Positions 52,091-64,000 of a stretch of DNA of 64,000 nt are shown here, one piece after another. Made by a program: the position numbers and the translations under genes. Source of the DNA: Lingula anatina (lineage: Eukaryota > Brachiopoda > Lingulata > Lingulida > Lingulidae); assembly GCF_001039355.2 (NCBI RefSeq), contig NW_019775880.1, positions 13,777 to 77,776 on the forward strand, given 5' to 3'. The notes beneath the pieces were generated by a model. It was given only the letters and a program-made list of their open reading frames with translations, did not search any database and had not been told where the DNA came from. Position 1 is the first letter of the stretch, and each line of letters begins with the position of its first letter.

Positions 52091-54223
52091 TAGAGAATGA
52101 TAATTAATTATGCAGCAAACCTGTAAGGCAGCTAATTTGATGAATGTATGGGTTTGATAAAACAAGTAGAGATGGAACAAATCTTCAAAAAGTAAATGTG
52201 TCAATTAACTTAGTATAACATGCATTATTACATGACAAGAAACAGAAACATTCCCATTTTGATCTGGATCCAGTGACTTGTAGGTTTATTTTTATTTTAT
52301 TTATTTTTGTTCTCATTGGTGGTTTGATTTAAAGTGATGAAATATTTATAATTTAGGCTTCAACTTCAGTTTTTTTGATTGTTTGTTTTTTGCTTTTTCA
52401 AACTGATTTGTAAACTTTGGTATGTCACTAGTGTAAAAGCTAAATACTTTGCTCTTATATACCTTTTGAGACAATCTTTGAAACATGTTTTTGCCATAAA
52501 ATAGTTATTAGTTTTGATCAATTTGCCAGCACTGGAAATGGCAGTTGTTTGGTATAAACCCTTAGGAATCTTAAAATTATAGCAAAAACAGACAGATGAA
52601 AAAACGGAAAGTATATTTATAATTTTTGAGGTTGTTGAGACCAGATATACATTGTGTATTGTTATTTTTAATTTGGGTTGAGTGTTTATATTTTAGAATT
52701 TAAAATGTCATTACAGACTGCATTCTCTCTCTCTTTTTTTTTTTTTTTTTTGCATTTAAGGATATCATTTGTTTTCAGTGAAGTGGCAAATATTATCCGT
52801 TTGGAATGGTGAATCTCACTTTTATCTCTATTTAAGTTTGATTTTAAGAGGCCATAATACAATTCAACATCTTTTTGAATTTTACTTCTCATTCTAGTCT
52901 TGTTTTAAAATGAATCTCAGAGGAGCCAGTGATATCATTCCATATGTATTTTATTTCAAGCTTGTGTGACTTTATATATGTAACATTGCCAGTGTTTACT
53001 TTTTAAATGTTTGAGTTAGTGTGTAGAGATTTAGTGGAGCATACCTATTCCAAGTATGCTCTTACCATTTCAGTCCTTTATGGCAGCTATTTGTAAAGGA
53101 GAAAAAGGTTTTAGTTATTGAATATATATATATATATATACACACACATATACCAGCATAATATGTGCAGTTGTATTTGAACACAGCCATTAGGCACTAA
53201 TATAATGAGCTTTTGCTAGCAAATTATTTCATCATCAAGAATGAAGTTTTATGAGACCTACTGTCAAGTTTGTGTATTACTACACATATTCAATTTTTAA
53301 TGAATAAAACATTTTGGCAGCAACTGTTTAGTTTACAAAATCACAACTTAATATTGCTCATTGCCCCCAATTCCAATATAAAAGCAGGATGTCTTTCATA
53401 ACAAAAAATTTTTATGTAGGAAATCAAAACTATAAACAAAATACCTTATTCAGTACCTATAATATTCCCCATTTGGTAGAGAAATGTGCTCTACCCGAGT
53501 GCCCTTGAATCAACAATTTCCAACTTCGTTTCATGAAAAGTTGCACTTAAGGTTTATTTTTACTAATGCTCAGTTGATACATAAAAAGTACAGTAAAATA
53601 ACATTTCGGTACAAAGAATAAAGCTGTCCACATGTACATGTATTTCCACTTTAATAAAGAATTATTCTTAAGACAAAATCCTTCACATTATCAATGACAA
53701 ATTTTCATTCATCCATTCTTTTTCAATATGTACATAATATTTTAAGTTCCTGGAACCATCTTTCAATTTTTTTCTTAAAATTGTAATCAAATTACACTTG
53801 AACATTTCACTATGTTTTAACAAACGTCAAAGACACATTTACATTGTCATGTATGCACTAGACTACACAACCAGTCATTCTGGTGTTAGTATTCACCAAG
53901 CCACGGATATCAACTTCCCACTTTGTGAAGAAGTTTCACTGTTTCATCTATCAGACAAGGTAACTAAATGAAAACCTGGAGCTCCTTACAACCCCAAAGC
54001 AATGTGCATATAAGATGAAAAAACATCAACATCCATTCCCAAGGTAAAGAGATACTTCAGCTTCTTTCTAGAACAGAGAAATTTTGGGAGGAAAATCTGC
54101 CTAGTCTTTGCAGTTACAACAAATGTTTTCACGCACAGTTTAACATACAAATTTACAAGCTCTGGTGTTGAAGATGTGGGAAGAACCGATTTCAACGATA
54201 TCAAAATATAGACATTATGATGA
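52091..54223. other. Convergent intergenic region, TDH to PPM1G (3' UTRs)
   Basis: Contains the TDH 3' UTR on the plus strand, with AATAAA at 53303-53308. The PPM1G 3' UTR lies on the minus strand, with a candidate tttatt at 53553-53558. A short (TA)n/(CA)n tract lies near 53122-53150. No coding exon is visible. Confidence 0.5.
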
Positions 54224-55762
54224 TTATACTGGTAAACTGGACTGATCACTGGATGTTGGCTTACTATCATCAGCAGCCCTTTGAGTACAGGCATCTGTAG
54301 GCTCACTACTAGTCTCAGTTTTGGCTTTCTTTTCTTTATTTTGTTCCTGATCTTCGGACAATATTTCCTGTATAGAACGTTTATTGCCGGCCACCTTTTC
54401 TACATCCTTAAAGGTGACAATTATAGCTGTCATATTATCACATCCTGTCCCATCGCCATATGTGTGTGGTGCTAAGCAGTGGTCAAATAACTGAAATGCG
54501 ATCAGCAAAATATTTTAATCAAACACTCAATTGCTTCTGCTTTGAGACAGTGTGCAATTTCCATTAGCTGTGTTTATATATACCCATTAAAGTGCTCAAT
54601 GTCCAAAAAGTTATGTACAAAACTGACACGAGTACAGAAACAAGAAATCATTTAAAAGATTGACCCTTAGGTTCGAAACTATTTTCATACTGGTAAAAGA
54701 AGGTTGTGAAATACAAACCTCTTCACAGATCTTGGAAATTTTCTCTTGTTTACCCAACCTATCTCTTACAAAATCTATGACATCTTGGCTAGTCATGAAA
54801 TTCCTGGAAATAGTAAAATTAGTACATAAGATCAAACATCAGACTCACACCATTATCAATATTTGATAAGCTGGGTAACTGTTTATTACTTCATGCCACC
54901 TTATCTGAATATGATGTACAGAAAACACAACATATTTCCAAAATCACATTATTTATCCAAAATATTAATCAAACTTTTTTTAGTGTTTTTAAGTTCAAAA
55001 ATTGTTTTCTGTCTCTTACCATATACCATCACATGCAATGACCATAAATTCATCTTTCTCATCCAGTACAACAGACTTGATGTCAGGCAATGCTGTGATC
55101 ATCTGCTCTTTTGGTGGAAGATCTGTATTCCTCTTGTAACAGTGATCACCTGGAAGAGAGTAAATGTGAAAGGTTGAAAAACAAAGAAACACAATAAGTG
55201 TATTTAATATTTTAAACTGTTCTGACCAAATTTTCAATAATGAAATTTTTTGATTTGGCAAGCGTTCCTTCTTTTGGAAACACTTGTTTATAAAGAACAC
55301 CTAATGGCCTGTTCAGTTTAAAATCTCTTCTTAAAGCAATCTTTCAAATCCATTTGAAAACTGCAGAAAAACCCAATTTTAATACCTATTGCACGTGATA
55401 AATTGAGACCACCATTCACACGTCCATCTGCCGTAACTTTTCCACCAGCCTTCTCTATCCTAGATTTCTCAGGCTCATCCTCTGGCTTGTGATCAAATGA
55501 CATGTCTACTGCTGACCCTTCCCTGGACACCACACATCTTGAATCTCCAGCATTGGCCACGTACAGCTCGTTACCACGCAACAACGCTACCACTGCCGTG
55601 CACCCACTGTCACTGCCAGGCTATAATAAGATGAATGATATTAATTAAGAATGAATAGGCAAATCATTTACATAAAGATTTTTGTTTATGATTCTTATAT
55701 AATTATTTAAGCACCCTAAATTAAAAACATTAATTGTGTGTGGGTGAGAGAAGGCTTCAAAA

Positions 55763-55801
<39 letters not shown>

Positions 55802-58800
55802 AAGTTAACTGTTAAACCAGCTGATGTGACCTGTATGGAAAAGTCTTCAGATATGAGTATCTTACTTCTTCTTTTTCCATAAATATGGGTGCTCCTTCTA
55901 TATCATCCTCATCTTTATCATCCTCATCTTCATCATCCTCGTCATCTTCACTGATATGCAAAGATTACAAGAATACATTGTTGTAGAAATAAGTCATATA
56001 GCTTTGTTAACAATCATATACAGTGTAATAAATTTAATCATTAAGTTGTATTTCTATCTTTAGAATAAAAAAAATTTCATCAAAACAATTTTCTCAGCAA
56101 TTCTTTTGTACTCCAGTAACAAAAAATTGATTAAATCAACTTGAACAAAATTGAATCAATCACTTAATGGCCAAATGTCCCCTAACCTGTCATCCTCCTC
56201 ATCTTCAAAGTTCTCTTCTTCATCCTCATCATCCTCACTATCCTCTTCACTGTCATCCAGCACTGCTGGAGGACCACTGGCGCCAGAAGAACTGGCAGCT
56301 GTACTTGGACCAGACTGAAAAGAAATCAGGTAAAAGGTATTGTGTTAAAGCCTTTTAAAAATCTTCTACTGATTTTACTATCAATTATTCAACAACAAAA
56401 CTTTTGTGATTTAAAGCCTTTGAAATTACTTGTAACTAAAATGAAAAGCAGGAAAAGGCATACTGACAACTGTGCTTCTCTTCTAAAAAGTGACAAATTA
56501 CACATGTCATCAAACCTGCAATGCTTCTCATGGTAGCTACAATAAATATTATGTCCTTATTGTTAAGTAAATTAGAAATATTACGTCCCAACTGAGTTTA
56601 AGTATCAAACCAAAGCAACAACATTTTAGCTTTAGAATTATCTGGCAGCTGAGAAGGAGCGATGACAGCTAGCTCCAAATCAAGTTCAACTCTATTTTGC
56701 TTGTGTTCTGGTAAGTTGCATAAGGTTCTTCTGCGAAGAATAATACAGGTTAGACATTGTCAAGACTTAAACCCTGGCATTCTGAAAAATAAAGACATAT
56801 AATTTCCATAAAAGACAATCCTAAAATACAATAAATATTTAAAAATACAATAAATATTTCAAAATAACTTACTGAGCTTCCAGATCCAGATGGACCAGGT
56901 TCCTCTGCTGCAGATGAAGATGATGATGATGGACCAGGTTTGTCCTCTGTGTCTGGACTTTTGTTAGAGGATCCTTCAACAGCACCATCCCCAGATCCTC
57001 CTGCAAAGCTCGAACTCCCAGAGTTGGAGGGGTGTGTGTCTTGGGCCAAGTTCTTATAATTTGAAGATGAAGGCTGTGATGTGTCAGATCTATTGGGTTG
57101 GGAAGTGGCTTCAGTCTGTAATGTCCTATTGTTCCTATCAATTTGCTCTTTTTCAATATTTTCATTGTTTTCATTTTCTGGGTGTCCATTAACCAGTTTG
57201 GCAAGTAAATTTTGTTTGGTCTCATCATTGGTGTCACTGATTCCTCCATTCAAGTTTTCTACATTGTCTGAATTGGATGTCAGATTGGGTTTTTTTCTTG
57301 GAACAGCGGGGGACTGAATACCTTCTTTTTTACACACTTTTCGAATATTGTTCAACATTTTATTTTCCTTCTCTTCTTTATCTTCATATTTCTTTAAGAT
57401 TTCTTCCAATGGCATGGTTGCCTCTTTATACAGCAATGCAGTTTCTTCTTCAACTGAAATAAATGAAATAATTCTGAAGACATTTTGAGGTACATTAGAG
57501 TCTTCAGACTTTACGAAAGGCCAAAAAATTTGTCAGACATTCGGTCTGACAAGCTTGAAAATTCTGTCAGACCGAAACAAAATCTGTCAGACCGAAGTAA
57601 AATAATAGAAATATGAACCATTATTCATGTTTTCATGTGTATTTTCTAACGTTTTAAATCATTGACATTAAGTCAAATATTAAATTTTTGATATATATTT
57701 ATTTACAAAAAAAGTAAAATAAGAAAGAAAAACAAAAAAAAAAAAAGACAAAAAATTACTGGATAACAAGTTTTTTATTTAATGAAAAAGATGTTGTGGA
57801 ATGACACAAGGACTAAAACAATACAAGTACGAAGAATGTGTAGCTAGTAATATCAAATGTATGTCCATAAAAACGTCTGTTAATCAGATAACCATTTCAC
57901 ACGTGGTATTTGGCAATAACATATGCATTTTGAAACAGCACAGTATGGCAGTCTCTTTCATCCAATTGAAGCTTTGACAGGGACTGTCCAGCCCGAGTCT
58001 AAGTTCCTTCTTCATTTTATTTCTTTTTTTATAAAAAGAACTGTGAGCTTTCATCAAGTTCATGTGCACTTTCTCCAACTCGTGGTGAACGGTACATGCA
58101 AATACGTACATTATGTTCCATAATTTAAGAACCCGTAATAAAGCTGTAACATTTATGTTGCTATTGATCAAAATGATAACTTTAGTATTCCTGACACTCA
58201 GCACACACTATTCCTCTCCTACAGATCACAGGTCCGCCAGGGCCTACCTTCTTTCCAATTTTATTAAACTTCCGTTTCTCTTCCTCACTTCGTTTTCATT
58301 TTTGCCACGCTTTGCACCAACGAAGTGTTTAAAGTTCAACAACGTCATTTTCTAAGCAAAAGGCTAATCCATGAGTACTGTGTACGACTGATAATGAAGA
58401 AACCGAGGATCAAGTCTGTAAAAACGCAAATAGCACAAGCACATGTGTTGCGGCCATTTTGTTGTGTAGGGGTATTATGAAAACGAAAACGAGATTGTAC
58501 ATTACATCATTCAGGAATCCCCCAACCTCAGCCAGTCACAAAATAGTATTTTGTGAGTGAAACTGAGGTTAATAAATTATGTATAATTAGCTGGGAACTC
58601 CACGAGATTTTCACCCCGTCTCTCTATTCGAATGAAGTAAAATATATCGTCCAGAAAAGAAACAACAATGTATTCCTTATATTTACACATTCCCAGCCCG
58701 TTTGAAAACTCGCCGGACATAAGGTCCGACGATACAGGATTTTTTATCGGACCGAGACGAAATTTGCCAGGCATGTCCGACGGTCCGACACCTTTCGTAA

Positions 58801-60823
58801 AGTCTGGAGTCTTGGCTACTTATCTGATCTAAACCTCAATCACCAGTCATTTAATTGCTTTATTCCCCATAATATTGCATTCAGAATACTTCTCTGCAAC
58901 TCTGCTGCTGCTGCATTTAATCTATCAGGATGTGGGTATTATTCAAATGGGTTATTTCACAGACAAAATGAACATTATTTTTTCCGTATTTCCAATACAA
59001 TCTGTCACTGGTTGATTAACAGAAACTTAGCCAGTGTTACCCAAAACTGAGATTTTTCTTACCTGTATCTTCACCATCTATATCTTCTTGTTCATCAATG
59101 CCAGCAATATGACGTAGCTCCTCAATAACATGTTCCTGGGTCAGTAAACCATCAAAACTGAGGAAGGCATCTTCTAGACATTGGCCAATACAGTTTTCTT
59201 TATAAGCTACCGTATTTTTTATGTGCTCTGGGAGGTGTAAAGAGCAATACTGTGCCACCTCAGCACCTAATAAAGAAAAACACATCAGAATTAGATATAA
59301 TCAAATTCTTTGTTAAATATGCTCAAACTGCAAGGCTGTCAACATTATTTTCAAAATGCATAAAGATATATTTTATCATCAATAAAAGTATTCATGACCA
59401 CTATTAGTGGAGAGGTCACAGTTTAAGTTGTAGGCAACTCTTCAAATTCAATTGAGTACCGAGTTTATTACCTACACTTTATACATGGTCACAGTTTTTT
59501 GTAACTTGTTTATTAACAAATTATCTCTGTAATTATGGTATTTACGAAAAAGATAATCCCAAATTGCTTAATTGTAAAAAACTGTAATTTGAAATCTGTT
59601 CCAATGCCTTTCATAAAAGGCAAGTCATGCAGCCTTGCTTGTTTATTTCTATTATAATCAAAATGTGGATAATTTTTTGTGTATGTGTGTAGGGTAAGCA
59701 ACAAGCACTTTAATAACTACAAAAATAGCCTAGTAAAGAAATAACTGATCAATCACCTCCATGTCCATCATAAACAGCAAATAGACTGGTCTGGGATTCT
59801 GGATCAAAATCTAGGCAACAGTTGTGGGAATCCTGTAATAAATGAATACATACATATATATAGTAATCACACATACACACCTAGAGATTTTATGAGACCG
59901 TGGCAATATACATTTTGTTCAGTTTTAATGGTGTTTTTAGGTGAAATGGAAGTGCTTTCTCTTGCTTTGTATGTCAAATAATATACTGCCACCCTCTGCC
60001 TTGAACACAAGTTTCTTCCTGATATGTTCTGGCATGTATCTCTTAGGGTGACTGTGTTTTATCTAACACGTTCAATTTTGTCCCCCTTACCCTCCCTGGG
60101 ACTGCTCTCATGTAGTTTTGACCTGCGTGTGGTCCTCCTATAATGCCAAACCAGAACATAACACTGTGACAGCAATATAACATAATTAATCACTTATCAA
60201 ACTCTGTGGTCAGCACTTCAGTTAGACTGAATATCTTGTGGTGTTTTAGTTGCACTATTAAGAACAATATTAACTATGAAACTTTGCAAAATAACTGTCA
60301 TAGGTCATTAACATGATGCTTTCTTAAAGCTGTGGCTATAACTTGTATTCGCTGCCTAAGGACTGTGGCTTTCCAATCAATTGATGTTGACTTAACCTTT
60401 TAATATAATTGTGCATTTCCAAAGTAATATTTAACAAAAGTTTTACTATAAAGGAAGATGACTGATATAATACTGGTAAACAGTGAAACACAGATTTCCA
60501 ATCTTCCTTGTGTCTGAGTCCTACTTCATCCTGTATTCAGTGTATTGTTAACTGCGAAACTGATCGTGAGAAACGTTTAAGACTCGCCTTATTTTTATAG
60601 CAGTTTTCGTCAGTAAATTATTGTACATATCATCAATGCAGTGCATTGGGGATCTTTTACGTGGAAGGAAATACTGCATTTCAGCTGAGTACACAGTCAT
60701 ATCCATACTCACTTCTTGAGAAATCCGCCAACCCTGCATGGATGACGCTCCATATTTCAATTTATCCTTGCCTCCATCGACAGATATCTTGTCAGTGACG
60801 GGTGCAGAAAGATATGCACCCAT
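54224..60823 (-). CDS. PPM1G: Protein phosphatase 1G (PP2C gamma, metal-dependent Ser/Thr phosphatase)
   Basis: PPM1G is a nuclear PP2C phosphatase with roles in splicing factor and histone dephosphorylation. Ten exons join in frame: 60713-60823, 59757-59832, 59063-59266, 56873-57453, 56187-56314, 55866-55950, 55386-55620, 55020-55149, 54719-54803, 54224-54490, for 633 residues (human 546). The N-terminus MGAYLSAP keeps the family Gly2. Metal-site motifs: YDGHGG (58-63), [16 protein letters not shown] and GTGCDNMT. The catalytic domain is split, as in vertebrates, by a long insert (about 131-395): first Ser/Asn/Gln-rich, then almost pure Asp/Glu (about 340-385). The larger size comes mainly from exon 4. 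The tail ends in a Lys/Asp/Ser-rich segment with KEKKAK. Intron 3 (57454-59062) carries a 1.3 kb TIR transposon. Exons 1 and 2 recur at 63573-63683 and 62627-62702. The gene is convergent with TDH. Confidence 0.96.
55762..55802. repeat. (AATA)n microsatellite
   Basis: About ten AATA units in the PPM1G intron between the acidic exon 55866-55950 and exon 55386-55620. Confidence 0.95.
57505..58806. mobile_element. TIR DNA transposon (1302 bp) in PPM1G intron 3
   Basis: The ends are 16-bp inverted repeats, CAGACTTTACGAAAGG at 57505-57520 and its complement at 58791-58806. The 7-bp sequence GAGTCTT flanks both sides directly (57498-57504 and 58807-58813). Subterminal DNA is packed with GTCAGACCGAA and GTCGGACCG-type repeats in both orientations. 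CAG termini with a 7-8 bp target duplication are closest to hAT-like elements, but no transposase is present, so it is non-autonomous. Inside, a CpG-rich minus-strand patch (58240-58470) resembles a promoter plus first exon. Confidence 0.87.
58248..58348 (-). other. Putative exon inside the PPM1G-intron transposon
   Basis: A minus-strand ATG opens a Lys/Arg/Asn-rich peptide ([18 protein letters not shown]...) of 33 codons that runs into a good donor, GAAG/gtaggcc. It lies just downstream of a GCGGCCATTTTGTTG core (58450-58464), a YY1-like promoter site. No family is recognised. It may be a fragment of the element's own gene or a captured host exon. Confidence 0.3.
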
Positions 60824-61140
60824 TATTCTAAGATTGGTGACTTTGCGTGACAGTTGATATATTTAGATAAGAGTTTTTCTTCCTTTATTGAATGAATCAC
60901 CCACGTGTATCACAATGCACGGCCATGATGAAAATAACTCCTATGCAGGGGGGGACGACGCCTATGATATAATGTCGTTTATCTTTTTGGATAAAAAGAT
61001 AAAGTTAGCTACTTGAATAAAACCTACGTGTCCAGAAAACATGGCTGATCGTTCCTTTTAATTTACAATCTTAATTTCAAAAGATATAAATGGCAATTGT
61101 CTGAAATAGATTGCTGTTGAAAAGGTGGGAGGCAACCCAC
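59491..61140. repeat. First copy of a duplicated block covering PPM1G exons 1-2 and its 5' flank
   Basis: From 59491 rightwards the sequence recurs from about 62361 to the window end with few substitutions and indels. This copy is contiguous with the rest of PPM1G and is taken as the reference. Its upstream flank near 61030 holds ATGGCTG and near 60901 a CACGTG-type E-box, both candidate promoter sites. Similarity still holds at the window end (64000 matches 61140), so the full length is unknown. Confidence 0.85.
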
Positions 61141-62132
61141 TTTGGTTACATTCAAAATAGCAACCTAAATCCGCACAGTGGAATGAAAAATTTTGATAAA
61201 ATGAAGAAAGCGGCGGTATCCCTAGCCATGTATAGGAAACATAAACTTGGATAAAAAATCACTGCATGCTTTTAAACATGAATATGAGTTAACGTTGCCA
61301 GGCTCCCACTTTTTCTTGTATTTTGTATTTTTGCATTAAAATATAGCCGTTTTGGGGATATTGCGAAAATATATAATTCAATTAAAAATAAAAACACCAT
61401 TATAGGTAAATGAAAGCAAAAAGCAACAGTTAAATTTTTTAAAAATGATTTTAATAATGCAGAAAGTTATTCTGTACACCAATACATTATTTCATCAATG
61501 CATATGAGGGCTGAATAAACACACACACACACACACACACAGCAAAAGAAGTTACATTAGTTTTATCAGTGCATATGAGGGCCAGATAAACACACACAGC
61601 AAATGAAGTTTTCACAAACTATGGGGTATTTTGCAATTCTCTTCCTAATTTAAGGAACATTATTTTGTGGTTCTCAAAATAAATCTTTTTCATGTTTTCT
61701 TTTCTTTCTTTTTTTCTTTCTTTTTTAATGATTGGTGGAAGAATTGTTTATGTATATGTTTTTGAGCAACAATGGTATAACTTTCAAATTGAGAAATTTC
61801 CATTTTCTTCACAAATGTTGTAAATGTCAAAAGTGTTTGTACTTAATGTCAGAAGACAATCATACGTACATTTAGTCTAATGTAACTGTAAATTTAGAAT
61901 GATAGAAGGTCATAGATGCTTCAATAGTGGCCGAATTTGCAACAGCGAAAATTCACTCAAACCTTATTTATCATCAAGCAAAACTTTTTCTCACAGTGCC
62001 CAGCCCCCTTTCCCTTGGTGAACTTTTAATACCGTTTATAGTTTCATTTGATTTACATAACTTTTTTTTTTATTGAAAGATAACACATTGGCATTGAATT
62101 TTCAATTATCTTTCAGAACTTTTGATACATTT
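61141..62132. other. PPM1G 5' flank, no gene seen
   Basis: AT-rich DNA upstream of PPM1G with an (AC)n tract (about 61520-61541). A short motif, TTATCAGTGCATATGAGGGC, is nearly repeated around 61493-61510 and 61563-61582. No exon or RNA gene is recognisable. Confidence 0.4.
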
Positions 62133-62325
62133 CAGTGGCGGATTTATAGGGGGGTCGGGGGGGGGGGTCCTGCATGACCCCCTTCTACTGTATTTCTGAA
62201 AAAAAATCACACTATAATGGTCTCCTCTTGAAATAAGAATCATAGTTCTAAACCGTACCAAATGGCACCATTCACCCTCTAAAATACCATTTTTCCGGGT
62301 CCTTAAGCGGGCCCCAAACCCCACG

Positions 62326-62358
<33 letters not shown>
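62133..62358. mobile_element. Fragment of a GGCGGATT-type MITE ending in poly-G and N
   Basis: Begins CAGTGGCGGATTTATAGG followed by G- and C-rich subterminal DNA, resembling the left end of families B/C. The right end is lost in a run of about 30 G and an N, where the assembly was joined. Confidence 0.45.
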
Positions 62359-62626
62359 NCAATTTTTTGTAACTTGTTTATTAACGAATTATCTCTGTAA
62401 TTATGGTATTTACGAAAAAGATAATCCCAAACTGCTTAATTGTAAAAAACTGTAATTTGAAATCTGTTCCAATGCCTTTCATAAAAGGCAAGTCATACAG
62501 CCTTGCTTGTTTATTTCTATTATAATCAAAATGTGGATAATTTTTTTGTGTATGTGTGTAGGGTAAGCAACAAGCACTTTAATAACTATAAAAAATAGCC
62601 TAGTAAAGAAATAACTGATCAATCAC

Positions 62627-62702
62627 CTCCATGTCCATCATAAACAGCAAATAGACTGGTCTGGGATTCTGGATCAAAATCTAGGCAACAGTTGTGGGAA
62701 TC
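62627..62702 (-). pseudogene. PPM1G: Second copy of PPM1G exon 2
   Basis: Identical in length and splice sites to 59757-59832, and encodes the same [12 protein letters not shown]...YDGHG segment. It has no downstream exons of its own in this orientation except across the N join, so it is read as the other allele. Confidence 0.75.
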
Positions 62703-63572
62703 CTGTAATAAATGAATACATACATATATATAGTAATCACACATACACACCTAGAGATTTTATGAGACCGTGGCAATATACATTTTGTTCAGTTTTAATG
62801 ATGTTTTTAGGTGAAATGGAAGTGCTTTCTCTTGCTTTGTATGTCAAATAATATACTGCCACCCTCTGCCTTGAACACAAGTTTCTTCCTGATATGTTCT
62901 GGCATGTATCTCTTAGGGTGACTGTGTTTTATCTAACACGTTCAATTTTGTCCCCCTTACCCTCCCTGGGACTGCTCTCATGTAGTTTTGACCTGCATGT
63001 GGTCCTCCTATAATGCCAAACCAGAACATAACACTGTGACAGCAATATAACATAATCAATCACTTATCAAACTCTGTGGTCAGCACTTCAGTTAGACTGA
63101 ATATCTTGTGGTGTTTTAGTTGCACTATTAAGAACAATATTAACTATGAAACTTTGCAAAATAACTGTCATAGGTCATTAACATGATGCTTTCTTAAAGC
63201 TGTGGCTATAACTTGTATTCTGCCTAAAGACTGTGGCATTACAATCAATTGATGTTGACTTAACCTTTTAATATATTGTGCATTTCCAAAGTAATATTCA
63301 ACAAAAGTTTTACTATAAAGGAAAACGACCGATATAATACTGGTAAACAGTGAGACACGGATTTCCAATCTTCCTTGTGTCCTACTTCATCTTGTATTCA
63401 GTGTATTGTTAACTGTGAGAAACGTTTAAGACTCGCCATATTTTTATAGCAGTTTTCGTCAGTAAATTATTGTACATATAATCAATGCAGTGTATTGGGG
63501 AGCAAACCTATCTATACGTGGAGGGAAATACTGCATTTCAGCTGAGTACACAGTCATATTATCCATACTCAC

Positions 63573-63683
63573 TTCTTGAGAAATCCGCCAACCCTGCATG
63601 GATGACGCTCCATATTTCAATTTATCCTTGCCTCCATCGACAGATATCTTGTCAGTGACGGGTGCAGAAAGATATGCACCCAT
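63573..63683 (-). pseudogene. PPM1G: Second copy of PPM1G exon 1
   Basis: A 37-codon first exon with start, donor (GAA/gtgagt) and protein sequence matching 60713-60823. The flanking intron differs by small indels, for example around 63500-63560. Confidence 0.75.
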
Positions 63684-64000
63684 TATTCTAAGATTGGTGA
63701 CTTTGCGTGACAGTTGATATATTTAGATAAGAGTTTTTCTTCCTTTATTGAATGAATCACCCACGTGTATCACAATGCACGGCCATGATGAAAATAACTC
63801 CTATGCAGGGGGGGACGACGCCTATGATATAATGTCGTTTATCTTTTAGGGTAAAAAGATAAAGTTAGCTACTTGAATAAAACCTACGTGTCCAGAAAAC
63901 ATGGCTGATCGCTCCTTTTAATTTACAATCTTAATTTCAAAAGATATAAATGCCAATTGTCTGAAATATATTGCTGTTGAAAAGGTGGGAGGCAACCCAC

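Larger units (their letters stand above)
62361..64000. repeat. Second copy of the PPM1G 5' block, after poly-G and a single N (probable alternative haplotype)
   Basis: This copy starts just after a run of about 30 G and one N (62359), the sign of a closed assembly gap. It repeats 59491-61140 with about 2870 bp offset and runs off the window. It contains both duplicated PPM1G exons with unchanged coding sense. Confidence 0.85.

Noticed and set aside
56869-57249. 126-aa minus-strand ORF
   Set aside because: Alternative frame of PPM1G exon 4, whose low-complexity composition opens both frames. Only the 193-codon frame joins its neighbours.
62361-64000. A second PPM1G gene
   Set aside because: Only exons 1 and 2 recur, preceded by an N and a poly-G run, with no amino-acid change. 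An allelic contig explains it more simply.

Overview
The window is animal nuclear DNA: AT-rich, no operons, many short phase-consistent exons with GT/AG introns, AATAAA signals, microsatellites and many short inverted-repeat transposons. Seven protein genes could be rebuilt exon by exon, and for each the reading frame closes across every junction. CCM2, ICAP-1, an XK-related scramblase and an intact L-threonine dehydrogenase together suggest a non-insect invertebrate, plausibly a lophotrochozoan such as a mollusc, or another marine invertebrate. The species cannot be fixed from the sequence alone.

Layout, left to right: TFIIS/TCEA1 (minus, 723-4793, last tiny exon not found); ITGB1BP1/ICAP-1 (plus, 5156-11852); CCM2 (minus, 17591-33992); TMEM68/DIESL acyltransferase (plus, 34882-37912); an XK-related protein (minus, 42227-45441); TDH (plus, 46611-52090); PPM1G (minus, 54224-60823). 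Strands alternate strictly, so every gene is head-to-head with one neighbour and tail-to-tail with the other. The tightest pair is TFIIS/ICAP-1, with 362 bp between start codons.

The most striking biological observation is that ICAP-1 and CCM2 are immediate convergent neighbours. In vertebrates both are PTB-domain partners of the scaffold KRIT1 (CCM1) and are unlinked in human. The other genes serve transcript elongation (TFIIS), neutral lipid synthesis (TMEM68), membrane lipid scrambling (XKR), mitochondrial threonine catabolism (TDH) and nuclear Ser/Thr dephosphorylation (PPM1G).

The accessory content is mostly non-autonomous DNA transposons. Two are about 1.3 kb with clear terminal inverted repeats and target-site duplications, in introns of CCM2 and PPM1G. 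There are also several 160-490 bp MITE families. Two blocks are near-duplicates joined by a single N (11649-15991, and 59491-61140 versus 62361-64000). They look like uncollapsed haplotypes in the assembly rather than real duplications. A 471-base N gap (29126-29596) lies inside the CCM2-intron transposon.
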